Source: DOZZ01 sp963792655
GTDB lineage: Bacteria; Acidobacteriota; Terriglobia; Bryobacterales; Bryobacteraceae
Length of the DNA: 64,000 nucleotides
NCBI GenBank assembly: GCA_963792655.1
Contig: CAWBWU010000011.1
Span: 248,001 to 312,000 of the forward strand
Direction of reading: 5' to 3'
Positions 8,683 to 17,653 of the stretch are shown in pieces. Each line of letters begins with the position of its first letter. Position 1 is the first letter of the stretch. Under the pieces are notes generated by a model, which saw only the letters and a list, made by a program, of their open reading frames with translations, did no database searches and had not been told where the DNA came from. The position numbers and the translations under genes are program-made.

Positions 8683-11358
8683 TTGAATTCGAATACGACT
8701 CACCGTTTTATACGAACTCTTGGCGTGTTTGCGATGGCGCTTGCGCCGGCTTGGGGAGCAACGCCGTCCTCTGGGACATTGACCGATACGAGCCAGCCCG
8801 TGACTTACACGGCCGGTCCCTTCCTGGTTCCTAATGTCACCGATAATGTTGGCGGAAAGCCGCTGTGCAGCACGACCATTCCTGCCGAACAGTGCGATAC
8901 CTTCAGCCTGAACGTCAACGTGGCGGCTGCGGACGCAACGACGAAGCGCGTTCAGGTAACCATCAGCTTCCCGATCGCGGCAGGGGAATTTGACGTATTT
9001 GTGTTCGATTCAAAAGGCACTCTTGTCGGCTCCGACACCGCGGGCGGCGAGCCCTCGGTCGCCAGCTTCCCGGCAGTTTCGGGAACTTACTCCATCGTTG
9101 TGGACCCTTGGAATCCGCTGGGCCAGAGCTTCAACGCCACGGTGGCTTTGATGCCCATTCCGCCCCAACCCCCAGCGCCCACCGGCATCCCGCCGCGTTA
9201 CCAGACTTTTGCAGCACCGCCTTCTGCCGGCGGGGCAGAAGCCTCGGGTGAACCTTCGATCGGCATCGACTGGAACCCGAACGTCGCGTCGCTGAAGTAC
9301 GGAACTGTAAATCAGGGCGGCGTCGCCTTCTTCACCTCCAACCTGCATGAGTTCCGCGTCGGCTTCGACGACTGTTCATCCCCGGCAGCCACCACCTGGA
9401 AAGATGTATCGAGCCCAGTCGAGACGATCAACACGCTCGACCCGATCGGCGCGTGCGACCACTTTGGCGGCAGCCATCCAGGACGCGTGTTTCAGTCGCA
9501 GCTCGCCGGAGCGACCAGCCTGATGGCGTTCTCCGACGATGATGGGAACACCTGGCTGCAGTCACAGGGCTCCGGGCAGCCGGCCGGCGTGGATCACCAA
9601 ACCGTGGGTGGCGGCCCGTACAACACCGCGGCCACGCCTGCTCCGCCGCCGCACCCGCTCTACAACAACGCGATCTACTATTGCTCGCAGGACATCGCCA
9701 CGGCATTCTGCGCCAGAAGCGACGACGGCGGTCTGACTTTCGGCCCCGGCGTCCCGCTCTATAACCTCACGCAGTGCAGCGGTATCCACGGTCACGTGAA
9801 AGTTGCGCCGGACGGCACTGTCTATGTTCCGAATCGCGGTTGCGGTGCGAACCAGGGCGTTGCGGTCTCGGCGGACAACGGGCTCACCTGGGCCGTGCGT
9901 CCGATTCCCGACAGTACGCCGGCTATCGGTAACGATCCCTCGGTGGGCATCGGCAACGACGGCGCGGTTTATTTCGGCTACCAGGACGGCAGCGGCGCGG
10001 CGAAAATGGCCGTCTCCCACGATCAGGGACGCACCTGGAGCGCTTCGGTCAACGTCGGCGGTGCGCTTTCGATCGCGAACTCGGTGTTCCCGACCGTTGT
10101 GGCGGGCGACGCGAATCGAGCGGCAATGTTCTTTATTGGATCGCCGACTCCGGGCAATCTGCAGGACACGGCCAACTACCATGGCATCTGGCACGCATAC
10201 GTCGCCACAACTTACGACGGTGGCGTGAGCTACTATCTGGTCGACGCGACGCCGAACGATCCGGTGCAGGTGGGTTCCATCTGTATCGGCGGAACGACGT
10301 GCGGAGCGGATCGCAACCTGCTCGACTTCAATGACCTGACGATCGATGCGCAAGGCCGCGTGGTTGGCGCATTCGCTGATGGGTGTATCGCCGGTGCGTG
10401 CGACGCTTCGTCACCCAGCACGGCATCGCGGGGTGCCCTGGCCACCATTCTTCGCCAATCCGGCGGACGCCGCATGTTTGCTGCGTTCGATCCGACCGAG
10501 CCCGCCGTTCCCGCCGCACCCCAGATCGGCACGGCCCAGCAGAGCGCCAGCACCGGCACATTCCTGACGTGGCAGGCGCCCGATAACGGAGGCTCCCCCA
10601 TCACTGGGTATGTGATCTATCGCGGGACCGTCAGTGGCGCTGAAACACTGCTCACCACGGTCAGCGCTGGACGCACGGCATACATCGATAAGGCGGCGAA
10701 GACCGGGACTTACTTCTACCGCGTTGCTGCAGAAAACAAATACGGCAAAGGCAAACTGTGCGGCGAAGTCGCCACCACTCCTGCTCCCGTTGCGCCCAGC
10801 GCCTGTACCGGCCATGGGATCACGGTAATCACGGATCCCACGGGCGACCAGACCGGCGCGCCGGCGAATAGCCAGCTGGACATTCAAACTGTTTCGATCG
10901 CTGAGAAGTTCGTCAGCACGACGACTCCGAACGCGCTCACATTCACAATGAAGGTCCCGGCGCTGGGCAGCCCCGTGCAGCCTAACTCCACCTGGACGAT
11001 CTTCTTTACGGCGCCCAACGGCACGCAGTACTTCGTCGACATGAACACTACCGGAACTACGGGTGTACCTGCCTTCGAGTACGGCCATACGACGACGCTC
11101 GCGAGCGGCTCAACGCAGCAGGTGAAGGACGGCCCGGCGAACGCTACCAGCAACTACCTCCCTGACGGTACAATCACGATCGTGATTGACGACACTCTGG
11201 TGGGCGGCCTGAAGGCCGGCGACAAATTGGTAAACATCAACGCTAAAACGCAGACTGAAATCGGAGCTGCAGGCACCGGCCTGCTCGCAACGATCGACAG
11301 CACTTCGCCCGCGAGCTACATTCTCGTCGGCAACGCTGCCTGCGCGCCTCGCAAATGA
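8683..11358 (+). CDS. Large secreted sialidase/BNR-type beta-propeller protein with fibronectin type III domain
   Basis: An 891-residue exported protein. After the signal peptide comes a beta-sandwich pre-peptidase-like part (FDVFVFDSKGTLVGSDTAG), a propeller with BNR/Asp-box features (SDDDGNTW, SDDGGLTFG, SADNGLTWA, SHDQGRTWS), a fibronectin type III domain (AAPQIGTAQQSA to YRVAAENKYGKG) and a beta-rich C-terminal domain. TTG at 8683 is preferred because GGAGGA (8671-8676) lies 6 nt upstream and it gives a clean signal sequence (FIRTLGVFAMALAPAWGA). In-frame ATGs at 8647 and 8584 are alternatives. Catalytic activity is not demonstrable from sequence. Confidence 0.82.
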   Translation: MNSNTTHRFIRTLGVFAMALAPAWGATPSSGTLTDTSQPVTYTAGPFLVPNVTDNVGGKPLCSTTIPAEQCDTFSLNVNVAAADATTKRVQVTISFPIAAGEFDVFVFDSKGTLVGSDTAGGEPSVASFPAVSGTYSIVVDPWNPLGQSFNATVALMPIPPQPPAPTGIPPRYQTFAAPPSAGGAEASGEPSIGIDWNPNVASLKYGTVNQGGVAFFTSNLHEFRVGFDDCSSPAATTWKDVSSPVETINTLDPIGACDHFGGSHPGRVFQSQLAGATSLMAFSDDDGNTWLQSQGSGQPAGVDHQTVGGGPYNTAATPAPPPHPLYNNAIYYCSQDIATAFCARSDDGGLTFGPGVPLYNLTQCSGIHGHVKVAPDGTVYVPNRGCGANQGVAVSADNGLTWAVRPIPDSTPAIGNDPSVGIGNDGAVYFGYQDGSGAAKMAVSHDQGRTWSASVNVGGALSIANSVFPTVVAGDANRAAMFFIGSPTPGNLQDTANYHGIWHAYVATTYDGGVSYYLVDATPNDPVQVGSICIGGTTCGADRNLLDFNDLTIDAQGRVVGAFADGCIAGACDASSPSTASRGALATILRQSGGRRMFAAFDPTEPAVPAAPQIGTAQQSASTGTFLTWQAPDNGGSPITGYVIYRGTVSGAETLLTTVSAGRTAYIDKAAKTGTYFYRVAAENKYGKGKLCGEVATTPAPVAPSACTGHGITVITDPTGDQTGAPANSQLDIQTVSIAEKFVSTTTPNALTFTMKVPALGSPVQPNSTWTIFFTAPNGTQYFVDMNTTGTTGVPAFEYGHTTTLASGSTQQVKDGPANATSNYLPDGTITIVIDDTLVGGLKAGDKLVNINAKTQTEIGAAGTGLLATIDSTSPASYILVGNAACAPRK

Positions 11359-11906
11359 CACGCTTTGCTGGTCTGCTCGCCTGTTGTTTGTTGCCGGCAT
11401 CGCTTTATGCGGTGCCGCGCGACGCCTGTACGTTACTCTCTCCAGCCACGGTTCAGAAAGTGGTTGGAGAGCCAGTCACGAATACCAAGCCCGCCGTCAA
11501 TATCGTCGGCGGGCTTCGGGAATCGCAATGTTTCTACTCGATGCACACGTTTGCAAACTCCGTCAGCCTCACGCTGATGGAGGGCGCCCCGAACCACGCC
11601 GATGCAGCGCGTGAGCAATGGCGGCAATGGTTCCATAAGACCGAACACGAGCAGGAAGAAGAACGGCTGAAGAACAAGAAGGTCAAGCGCCCCGGTGACG
11701 ACGAAGAAGACGAAGCCGCAGCCAAACCGGTCGAAGTCTCTGGTATCGGTGAGGATGCGTTCTGGGTTCACAGCTTCGTGGGCAATCTGTATGTGCGTAA
11801 GGGCGATCGGTTCCTGCGTGTTAGTGTCGGTGGCAAGCTCACGGACGACCAGCGCCAGGAGCGAGCCAAAGCGTTAGCGGCTGCAGCACTCAAGTCATTG
11901 CGCTAG
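11355..11906 (+). CDS. Secreted protein of unknown function (DUF3558-like)
   Basis: A 183-residue protein with a signal peptide (ACCLLPASLYAV) followed by a small domain starting CTLLSPATVQKVVGEPV, similar in outline to DUF3558-type lipoprotein domains. A charged stretch (EQEEERLKNKKVKR and DDEEDEA) splits the domain around residues 100-125. Its ATG overlaps the stop of the large beta-propeller gene (ATGA), so the two are likely translationally coupled. Confidence 0.75.
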   Translation: MTRFAGLLACCLLPASLYAVPRDACTLLSPATVQKVVGEPVTNTKPAVNIVGGLRESQCFYSMHTFANSVSLTLMEGAPNHADAAREQWRQWFHKTEHEQEEERLKNKKVKRPGDDEEDEAAAKPVEVSGIGEDAFWVHSFVGNLYVRKGDRFLRVSVGGKLTDDQRQERAKALAAAALKSLR

Positions 11907-11940
11907 CCGCTGTACGGTTCTCTCCCAAAACCGTAACCGA

Positions 11941-11972
11941 GACGGAGCCGCTGGTTTGCGGCGTGCTCCGTC
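11941..11972 (+). terminator. Hairpin after the secreted-protein gene, just upstream of the SDR start
   Basis: GACGGAGC (11941-11948) pairs perfectly with GCTCCGTC (11965-11972), with a nested CGC/GCG in the loop. No T-tract follows. It ends 6 nt before the next ATG and may be a terminator or processing signal, or may hinder translation of the SDR. Confidence 0.4.
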
Positions 11973-11978
11973 CCGGTC

Positions 11979-12878
11979 ATGCCAAATCCCATTCAGGATC
12001 CGTCATTAGCTGACCCTCGCAAAGCAGGGCCACGTCCTCCGTACGATCAGGGGAACACTCCGCGGCCAGGGCTCGAGCAGGATATGCACGTCGCCGCTGA
12101 CCACGGCGAAGAGTCGTACCAAGGCCTGGGCCGGCTTACCGGGCGCGCGGCGCTCATCACCGGAGCGGACAGCGGCATTGGACGCGCCGTCGCAATCGCC
12201 TTCGCGCGCGAAGGCGCCGATGTGGTGCTTAGCTACCTTCCCGACGAAGAGCAGGACGCAAGCGAGACTGCCCGTTGGGTGCGTCAGTCGGGGCGCAAGG
12301 CGGTGCAGATGCCGGGAGACATTCGCGATGAGCAGCACTGCAAGAAGCTCATCGAACGTACGGTTGCGGAGCTCGGACATCTCGACATTCTCGTCAACAA
12401 CGCGGCTTATCAAGCCACGCATGACTCGCTCGAAGAGTTTACGACGGAGGAGTTCGACCGCTCTTTCAAAACTAACGTGTATGCCATGTTCTGGCTCTGC
12501 CGCGCGGCGTTGCCGGTGATGCAGCCGGGAAGCGTCATCATCAACACCAGCTCCATCCAGGCGTTCGACCCCAGCCCCAACCTGCTCTCGTACTCGCCGA
12601 CCAAAGCAGCAATTGCAAACTTCACGAAAGGGCTGTCGAAGAGTGCCATGAAGCGCGGCATCCGGGTGAACGCCGTGGCGCCGGGCCCGGTCTGGACTCC
12701 ACTCATCCCATCGACCATGCCCGCTGAGAAGGTGAAGACGTTCGGGCAAGACACTTCGTACGAACGCGCCGCACAGCCAGTCGAGCTGGCTCCGTTGTTC
12801 GTCTTCCTCGCCTCAAACGAAAGTCGCTTCGCAACGGGCGAAGTATACGGCGCGACGGGCGGCCAGACGCCACTCTAA
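11979..12878 (+). CDS. Short-chain dehydrogenase/reductase, YghA-type aldehyde reductase
   Basis: NADP-dependent oxidoreductase of 299 residues. A YghA-like N-terminal extension (DPRKAGPRPPY, PGLEQDMHVAADHGEESY) precedes a Rossmann fold with TGADSGIGRAVA, NNAA, catalytic Ser in NTSSIQAF and the YSPTKAA Tyr/Lys pair. It ends GEVYGATGGQTPL. Substrates of this subgroup are small aldehydes; the physiological one is unknown. It stands alone, without a Shine-Dalgarno and directly behind a hairpin. Confidence 0.9.
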   Translation: MPNPIQDPSLADPRKAGPRPPYDQGNTPRPGLEQDMHVAADHGEESYQGLGRLTGRAALITGADSGIGRAVAIAFAREGADVVLSYLPDEEQDASETARWVRQSGRKAVQMPGDIRDEQHCKKLIERTVAELGHLDILVNNAAYQATHDSLEEFTTEEFDRSFKTNVYAMFWLCRAALPVMQPGSVIINTSSIQAFDPSPNLLSYSPTKAAIANFTKGLSKSAMKRGIRVNAVAPGPVWTPLIPSTMPAEKVKTFGQDTSYERAAQPVELAPLFVFLASNESRFATGEVYGATGGQTPL

Positions 12879-12903
12879 AAGGTCCTGCCTGTGGCGCGTT
12901 TTC

Positions 12904-12927
12904 GAGCCGCGACCGTGAGCGAGCGGC
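12904..12927. repeat. Second copy of the REP-like element
   Basis: In reverse complement this stretch matches 6933-6955 at about 18 of 23 positions, including ACGGTCGCGGCTC. Arms GCCGC (12906-12910) and GCGGC (12923-12927) can form a hairpin. The rest of 12879-13118 has no gene; it is AT-richer near 12960-13110 and should hold the promoter of the PEP-CTERM gene. Confidence 0.5.
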
Positions 12928-13086
12928 GATTTCCGATAAAGCAGCCGCGCGCTCCTAGGGCTTGTCATAGCAAAGAATTGCAGGAATTCTTAGTACCGCA
13001 GTCCTAACTCAACTCTGTTTCTACACACCTTTAGTTTCAATCGGTTGAGCTTTGGTACGAACAGTACTGCCGCAGTTCTTCTTCAC

Positions 13087-13118
13087 TGTCAGATTAGAAA
13101 AGTAAGAAAGGTCTGACA
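13087..13118 (+). promoter_or_regulatory. Hairpin enclosing the Shine-Dalgarno of the PEP-CTERM gene
   Basis: TGTCAGA (13087-13093) pairs with TCTGACA (13112-13118), which ends on the base before the ATG at 13119. The 18-nt A/G-rich loop contains the ribosome site AAGAAAGG (13104-13111). G-U pairs may extend the stem inward. The geometry suggests translational control, but it is unproven. Confidence 0.4.
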
Positions 13119-13763
13119 ATGGATTTCAAGCAGCTTCTTCTCATTCCCATCTTGTTGAGCGCTGGCCTGCAGTGCCGCGCCGACGCGATTATCAATATAA
13201 CGACGCTTCCCACGGTCCAACTGAACGGCGAGTACGAAGGCTACGCCGGCGCCACGATCAATGGCAACATTCCGCTCGCATTGCTTTGCGACGACATCAA
13301 CCACACGACGTTTGTGCCGAGTGGCAATTTGCCGTATCACGTGTCGACAATCAGCGACCTGAGCGCGGTGCGCTTCGGTGGTCCGAACGCGCTGCACGAT
13401 TATCGCGAGGCCGCTCTGTTGATCCTGGGTGACGGCACGTCATCGCTGGCGGGCATTGCCAACGTTACCGACCCGAATCTGATCGCGTCGTACCAGTACG
13501 CGTTGTGGCATGTCTTCGCTCCTCAGACGGGTGCGTTCGGAACATCCGCAGCTTTGGGCGCTCAGGCTTATCAGGACGCCTTCGATAACAGCCCTGCCTC
13601 ACTCGCGAAGTACAACCAACTCCGCATCTACACGCCCACTGGCAGCTACACGGCCGAGCAGGAAACGCTATCCACGGTCGCCGCCGTTCCGGAACCGGGC
13701 GCGCTCATGCTCTTTGGAACGGCGCTGTTAGGTACCGTCTTCGTTTCCCGGAGGAAGCGCTGA
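13119..13763 (+). CDS. PEP-CTERM sorting-domain protein
   Basis: An exported protein of 214 residues with an N-terminal signal (LLLIPILLSAGLQCRADA) and a C-terminal PEP-CTERM tripartite tail: VPEPGALM, a hydrophobic helix (LFGTALLGTVFV) and SRRKR. Such tails are recognised by an exosortase for cleavage and surface attachment; no exosortase is present here. The middle is a conserved-looking domain of unknown function with a single early Cys (LLCDDINH). The Shine-Dalgarno AAGAAAGG lies inside a hairpin loop. Confidence 0.88.
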   Translation: MDFKQLLLIPILLSAGLQCRADAIINITTLPTVQLNGEYEGYAGATINGNIPLALLCDDINHTTFVPSGNLPYHVSTISDLSAVRFGGPNALHDYREAALLILGDGTSSLAGIANVTDPNLIASYQYALWHVFAPQTGAFGTSAALGAQAYQDAFDNSPASLAKYNQLRIYTPTGSYTAEQETLSTVAAVPEPGALMLFGTALLGTVFVSRRKR

Positions 13764-13772
13764 AAACGAGAA

Positions 13773-13803
13773 GGGCGCGGATTGCCATTTCGGCTCCGCG
13801 CCC
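13773..13803 (+). terminator. Hairpin between convergent genes
   Basis: GGGCGCGGA (13773-13781) pairs perfectly with TCCGCGCCC (13795-13803), 10 nt after the PEP-CTERM stop. There is no T-run, so a bidirectional or Rho-assisted terminator is the best reading. The VWA gene converges from the other side. Confidence 0.5.
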
Positions 13804-13881
13804 CTCAGCGTCGAAAACATTTGACCCTATTCTCGTGACTTCTTGGTCCCCTTCTCATCGGGGCACTCTCAGCGTAACACT

Positions 13882-14979
13882 CTACTTCGCGGCGTAGTAA
13901 CCATCGCGCGCTCTCACCGTTAAGCCGCTCTTCCGCGTGGTGACTTCGATGCGGCGAAACTCAGTAGACTCAGACCCCTCAGGGCTGTAGCCCAGGCTGT
14001 ACTGGTGGCGCAGCTCCTCTTCAATCTGACCGAAGATTTCGTCCAGCGTCAGCTTGCCTGTCACTTCGTAGTACCCGCCGCCAGTCTCTTTCGCGAGCCG
14101 CTTCAGAACCGTGACTCCACTTTCCGCGTGGTTGCCGCCTCTGCCACCACGCGAGCCGGGGAAGCGACCGAAGCCGCCCGACCCATAAGCTTGCTCATCG
14201 GAGAAAAGAATGGAGTACACGAGCGAGTCAGCGCGCTGCGCCGCTTCAATCGCCGTGTCCAGGCTGACTTTGCTGGCATTATCGACGCCATCGCTCAAAA
14301 CAAATAATGCTTTGCGCCCGCGCTGCTTTCGCATCAAATCGTCAGAAGCCAGCAACACGGAATCATAGAGCGCTGTTCCACCGCCCTGCCCCATTCGACC
14401 CTGAGGTGGATTGCCCATGCCCCCGCGCCGGCGCCCACCACCGCCCATCCCTCCCATGCCGCCCCAGCCGCCAGTGGGACCACCCGTCGGCCCGCCGCCA
14501 CCATTCCGATTCGTGAGCTGCGGCTTCGGCGGTTCGATCTCGCTCAGCGCAGCTTCGAGTTGCTGCCGGTTCGACGTAAGGTCGCGCAACAACTCCACCT
14601 CGCGATCGAAGTGGATCACGAACGCCTGGTCACGGTCTTCGCGCATCACCTGCTTCAGAAATCGGAAGCTCGCGTTCTGCTCAGCGCCCAGCACACGGCG
14701 TTGACTGCCACTGCTATCGATCAACAGCCCGAGCGTCAGAGGAAGATCAGACTGCTGCGAAAAGTAGCGAATCGTTTGCGGCCGTCCGTCTTCATTCACC
14801 GTGAAGTCGTCTTTGGTGAGCCCTTCGACGATGTGCCCCTGCCGGTCGCGAACCGAAGCCAGAACATTCACGACGCGCACCCCGGCCGAGAACGTGGTGT
14901 TATCCTGCGCGCGTAGTACGTGCGCGAGTGTGGAAGCGGCAGCCGCTTGCATCAGAAACCCGCGGCGGGTGGTCAGCAT
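13882..14979 (-). CDS. VWFA-related acidobacterial-type secreted protein
   Basis: A 365-residue exported protein with a twin-arginine-like leader (TTRRGFLMQAAAASTLA). The N-terminal part (VNVLASVRDRQGHIVEGLTKDDF) and the von Willebrand A domain with MIDAS DSSGS match the VWFA-related domain expanded in Acidobacteria. Two Gly-rich insertions interrupt the domain (about residues 155-200 and 270-285). The C-terminus (HQYSLGYSP, FRRIEVTTRKSGLTVRARDGYYA) is typical of the family. Role unknown. Last gene of a six-gene minus-strand run. Confidence 0.9.
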   Translation of the reverse strand: MLTTRRGFLMQAAAASTLAHVLRAQDNTTFSAGVRVVNVLASVRDRQGHIVEGLTKDDFTVNEDGRPQTIRYFSQQSDLPLTLGLLIDSSGSQRRVLGAEQNASFRFLKQVMREDRDQAFVIHFDREVELLRDLTSNRQQLEAALSEIEPPKPQLTNRNGGGGPTGGPTGGWGGMGGMGGGGRRRGGMGNPPQGRMGQGGGTALYDSVLLASDDLMRKQRGRKALFVLSDGVDNASKVSLDTAIEAAQRADSLVYSILFSDEQAYGSGGFGRFPGSRGGRGGNHAESGVTVLKRLAKETGGGYYEVTGKLTLDEIFGQIEEELRHQYSLGYSPEGSESTEFRRIEVTTRKSGLTVRARDGYYAAK

Positions 14980-15006
14980 GGTTGGTTTGGATGCAAGCCC
15001 GCCGGC

Positions 15007-16419
15007 TCAGGTTCCCTGACCGGTTCTTTTTGTAGCGCGAGCGATCTTGACGATCTCGCCGTACACATCCTTATCGAACGGCGGGCAGCCCGTAGGAAAT
15101 TGCCCGAGCTCGTGGTGCTTCTGCCGCATCAGGTACGTACAGAACGTGACGGTCTTGCAGACGCGGAGTTCTTTCAACTCGCCGGTTTCGAGAATGTCGC
15201 GTGCGAATTCCGGATAAGCGAGCGCGCCCCGTCCCAGGCCCACGAACTTCACGTTGCCATCGCGAATGTTTGCGGCGCCGGCATGCATGGCATACCTCTG
15301 CAGCCACGAGTAGCCGCTGCCGATGACGGGCAACTCCGGGCACGCGCGCTGCACCGCACCGGCAATGCGAAAGTGCCGGTCAACGCCAAGCAGCGGATGC
15401 TCGGGCTCCTCATAGTTGCCTTCGTCAGGCTTTTCGAAAGGGCGCGTGACATGCGGGTTGTAGTAAGGGCACCCGATCGAGACATTGAGAAAACGAAGCC
15501 CTGCGTCGCGCAACAACTTGACTGCGGCGATCACTTCGGTCAAGTCCTCGCGCAACGGATTATCCGCATCGACGCCGAACCCATGCGCATAGGGCGTTTG
15601 GAATGGTGAGGGAACGCCTCGGCCATCCTCGCCCTTACTGTAAGGAACGCTATCGAAGCAGCCCATACGCGCGCCGATAAGCAGCCTCTCCCCATAAGCG
15701 GCGCGCAGCTTGCCAATCACGTTGAGCGGGAAACGCAGCCGGTTTTCGAGCGAGCCTCCGTAGCGGCCGGTGCGCGTCTTCGCTCCGAGCAGTTCGCTTA
15801 ATAGATAGCCGTGCGTCATCTTGATATCGACGCTGTCGAAACCTGCCGCAAGCGCGAGCCCCGCCGTGCGCACGTAATCGTCTTCAAGCCGTTCGAGTTC
15901 ACCGTCGCTGATCAACTCTTGCGCTGCGGTGCCGAACTTCGCGTCTACCTGCGGGTTGTGATCGGCAATGATGCGCTTCGGCACACTATAGCGGCCCGAG
16001 TGTGTGAGCTGCATCGGAACCAGCAAACCATCGGCCGCATGCACCTTGTGAATGCGATCGAGGATGCGCGCGAAGTCATCGCGCGTTTGCTCGTTCAACC
16101 AGAGTTGGCGCGTGTTAGCGCGGCCTGCTTCGTTGACGGCAGTCGCTTCAAACCAGATCAGCTTGGCGCCGCCGCGCGCGAACCGCTCGTAGCGCCGGTA
16201 CGTTAACTCGCCGGGCCGGCCATCCACCGTTCCGTCGCAGCCCTCCATCGGGTGGATGGCAATGGAATTACCAACGGTGCGCGAACCGATGGCGACAGGC
16301 CGCGCCAGCAGGTGCTGCACTTCGGTTGTGTCTGCTTCAAAACGAACGCTCGCCGCGCCGATGCGCTCAGCTTCTTGCTGCAGCTCGTTGAGCGTCTTGA
16401 ACCGGAAATATCTCATCAC
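15007..16419 (-). CDS. NADH:flavin oxidoreductase, Old Yellow Enzyme family
   Basis: FMN-dependent TIM-barrel reductase of 470 residues, probably acting on alpha,beta-unsaturated carbonyls or related substrates. Visible are PMEGCDGTVDG at the FMN region, QLTHSGRYS, the active-site loop VDIKMTHGYLLSELLGAKTRTGRYGG and RFPLNVIGKLR. The canonical HGAHGY of classic members reads KMTHGY, so the substrate pocket differs. The C-terminus has extra Cys residues (CKTVTFCTYL) but no obvious 4Fe-4S cluster domain. The start overlaps the MFS gene by 53 nt, so the two are coupled. Confidence 0.85.
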   Translation of the reverse strand: MMRYFRFKTLNELQQEAERIGAASVRFEADTTEVQHLLARPVAIGSRTVGNSIAIHPMEGCDGTVDGRPGELTYRRYERFARGGAKLIWFEATAVNEAGRANTRQLWLNEQTRDDFARILDRIHKVHAADGLLVPMQLTHSGRYSVPKRIIADHNPQVDAKFGTAAQELISDGELERLEDDYVRTAGLALAAGFDSVDIKMTHGYLLSELLGAKTRTGRYGGSLENRLRFPLNVIGKLRAAYGERLLIGARMGCFDSVPYSKGEDGRGVPSPFQTPYAHGFGVDADNPLREDLTEVIAAVKLLRDAGLRFLNVSIGCPYYNPHVTRPFEKPDEGNYEEPEHPLLGVDRHFRIAGAVQRACPELPVIGSGYSWLQRYAMHAGAANIRDGNVKFVGLGRGALAYPEFARDILETGELKELRVCKTVTFCTYLMRQKHHELGQFPTGCPPFDKDVYGEIVKIARATKRTGQGT

Positions 16420-17629
16420 CCGCCGTCTGTTTAGGCAGCAACAGAATCGCTACCGCACCCGCGATCGCCAGCACCAGCACGACATTGAGCGCGATCGCGT
16501 AGCTCCCATAATGTTCTTTCAAAAGCGACACCATCTCCGGCACCCACGTCTGTCCGATCGTGTTGACCGGAAGAATGATTGCCATCGCACGCGCGAGCGT
16601 GTTGACACCGAACTGCCGCGCGGCCATCAACGGGATGAGCATGTAGTCCGCGCCCATCGCAAAGCCGAAGATCACCGCGAACGCAACAGGAGACTTGCCT
16701 GGCTTCACCATCAACAGCAGCGGAATGGTCGCTGCCACGATGAAGTAAGTTACGGTCATCACATTCTTCATCGGGAGTTTGTCGGCGCTGAAGCCGATCA
16801 GCAGCCTCCCAACAATGCTTGAGAGCAGGATGCACATCGATGCAATCCGCCAGACCGAGTTCAACGCAACTTGGTCAGTAAATCCCGCATCCCGAAAGAC
16901 CAGCTTCATGTGCACATTCACCGCGCCGATCGCGCCGATGGAACACAAGCTGCCAATCAACAACAACCAGAACGGCGCGCGCGAAAAAAGATAGCGGTAA
17001 CTATGCGGCGCGATCTTCGTTTCCGCCGGCGGCGTCGCATCGCCATCGGGGAACTGGCCGACATCTGCTGGCTTGTCTTTCAACACGAACAGCGCGAGCG
17101 GCCACGCGAGGAACATGATGCAGCCGATGATCAGCAGCGCCGTGCGAAAGCCGTAGTTCTCCGCCAGGGGCTTCACCATGTACGACCCGGCAGCGCCGAC
17201 CAGCCCAACCCCGACGTACACCATGCCCATCGCGAGACCGCGTTTTCTGCGAAACCAGTGCGAAATGATGATCTGGTGCGGGATTGGTCCCGACAGAATA
17301 TAGCCGATCGTGTAGACGAACCACAGCGCGTAGTAAATGTTCAGATCGCCCGGCATGCGGCTCCACCCGAAGAACGCCAGGAACGTACAGAACGTGCCCG
17401 CAACAACCAGCTTGCGCGGGCTGAAGCGCGGAATCAGCACAGGCCCCACCCACAACGTCAGCAGCGCGGCAATCGGAAAGCCGAGCGTGATACTGTGCGC
17501 CTTCCAGCCGAACGCCTTCTGGTAATAGTCGTAGAAGAAGGGGTTGTTGTAGTAAGGCAGGCCGACCGAGATGCCGAACGTGCAGAAGGTGGCAAACACC
17601 ATCCACCAACCGCGGAACGCGCGCGTCAT
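16367..17629 (-). CDS. Major facilitator superfamily transporter
   Basis: A 420-residue inner-membrane permease with about 12 transmembrane segments. The loop 2-3 region reads ISHWFRRKRGLAMGMVYVGVG, typical of OFA/monocarboxylate-type MFS members. Substrate not determinable. Its 3' end overlaps the Old Yellow Enzyme gene, suggesting uptake or efflux of that enzyme's substrate. A TACAAT hexamer lies 10 nt before the ATG, a possible internal leaderless promoter. Confidence 0.88.
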   Translation of the reverse strand: MTRAFRGWWMVFATFCTFGISVGLPYYNNPFFYDYYQKAFGWKAHSITLGFPIAALLTLWVGPVLIPRFSPRKLVVAGTFCTFLAFFGWSRMPGDLNIYYALWFVYTIGYILSGPIPHQIIISHWFRRKRGLAMGMVYVGVGLVGAAGSYMVKPLAENYGFRTALLIIGCIMFLAWPLALFVLKDKPADVGQFPDGDATPPAETKIAPHSYRYLFSRAPFWLLLIGSLCSIGAIGAVNVHMKLVFRDAGFTDQVALNSVWRIASMCILLSSIVGRLLIGFSADKLPMKNVMTVTYFIVAATIPLLLMVKPGKSPVAFAVIFGFAMGADYMLIPLMAARQFGVNTLARAMAIILPVNTIGQTWVPEMVSLLKEHYGSYAIALNVVLVLAIAGAVAILLLPKQTAGDEIFPVQDAQRAAARS

Positions 17630-17653
17630 GATGGAGTGGATTGTATCGCGATT

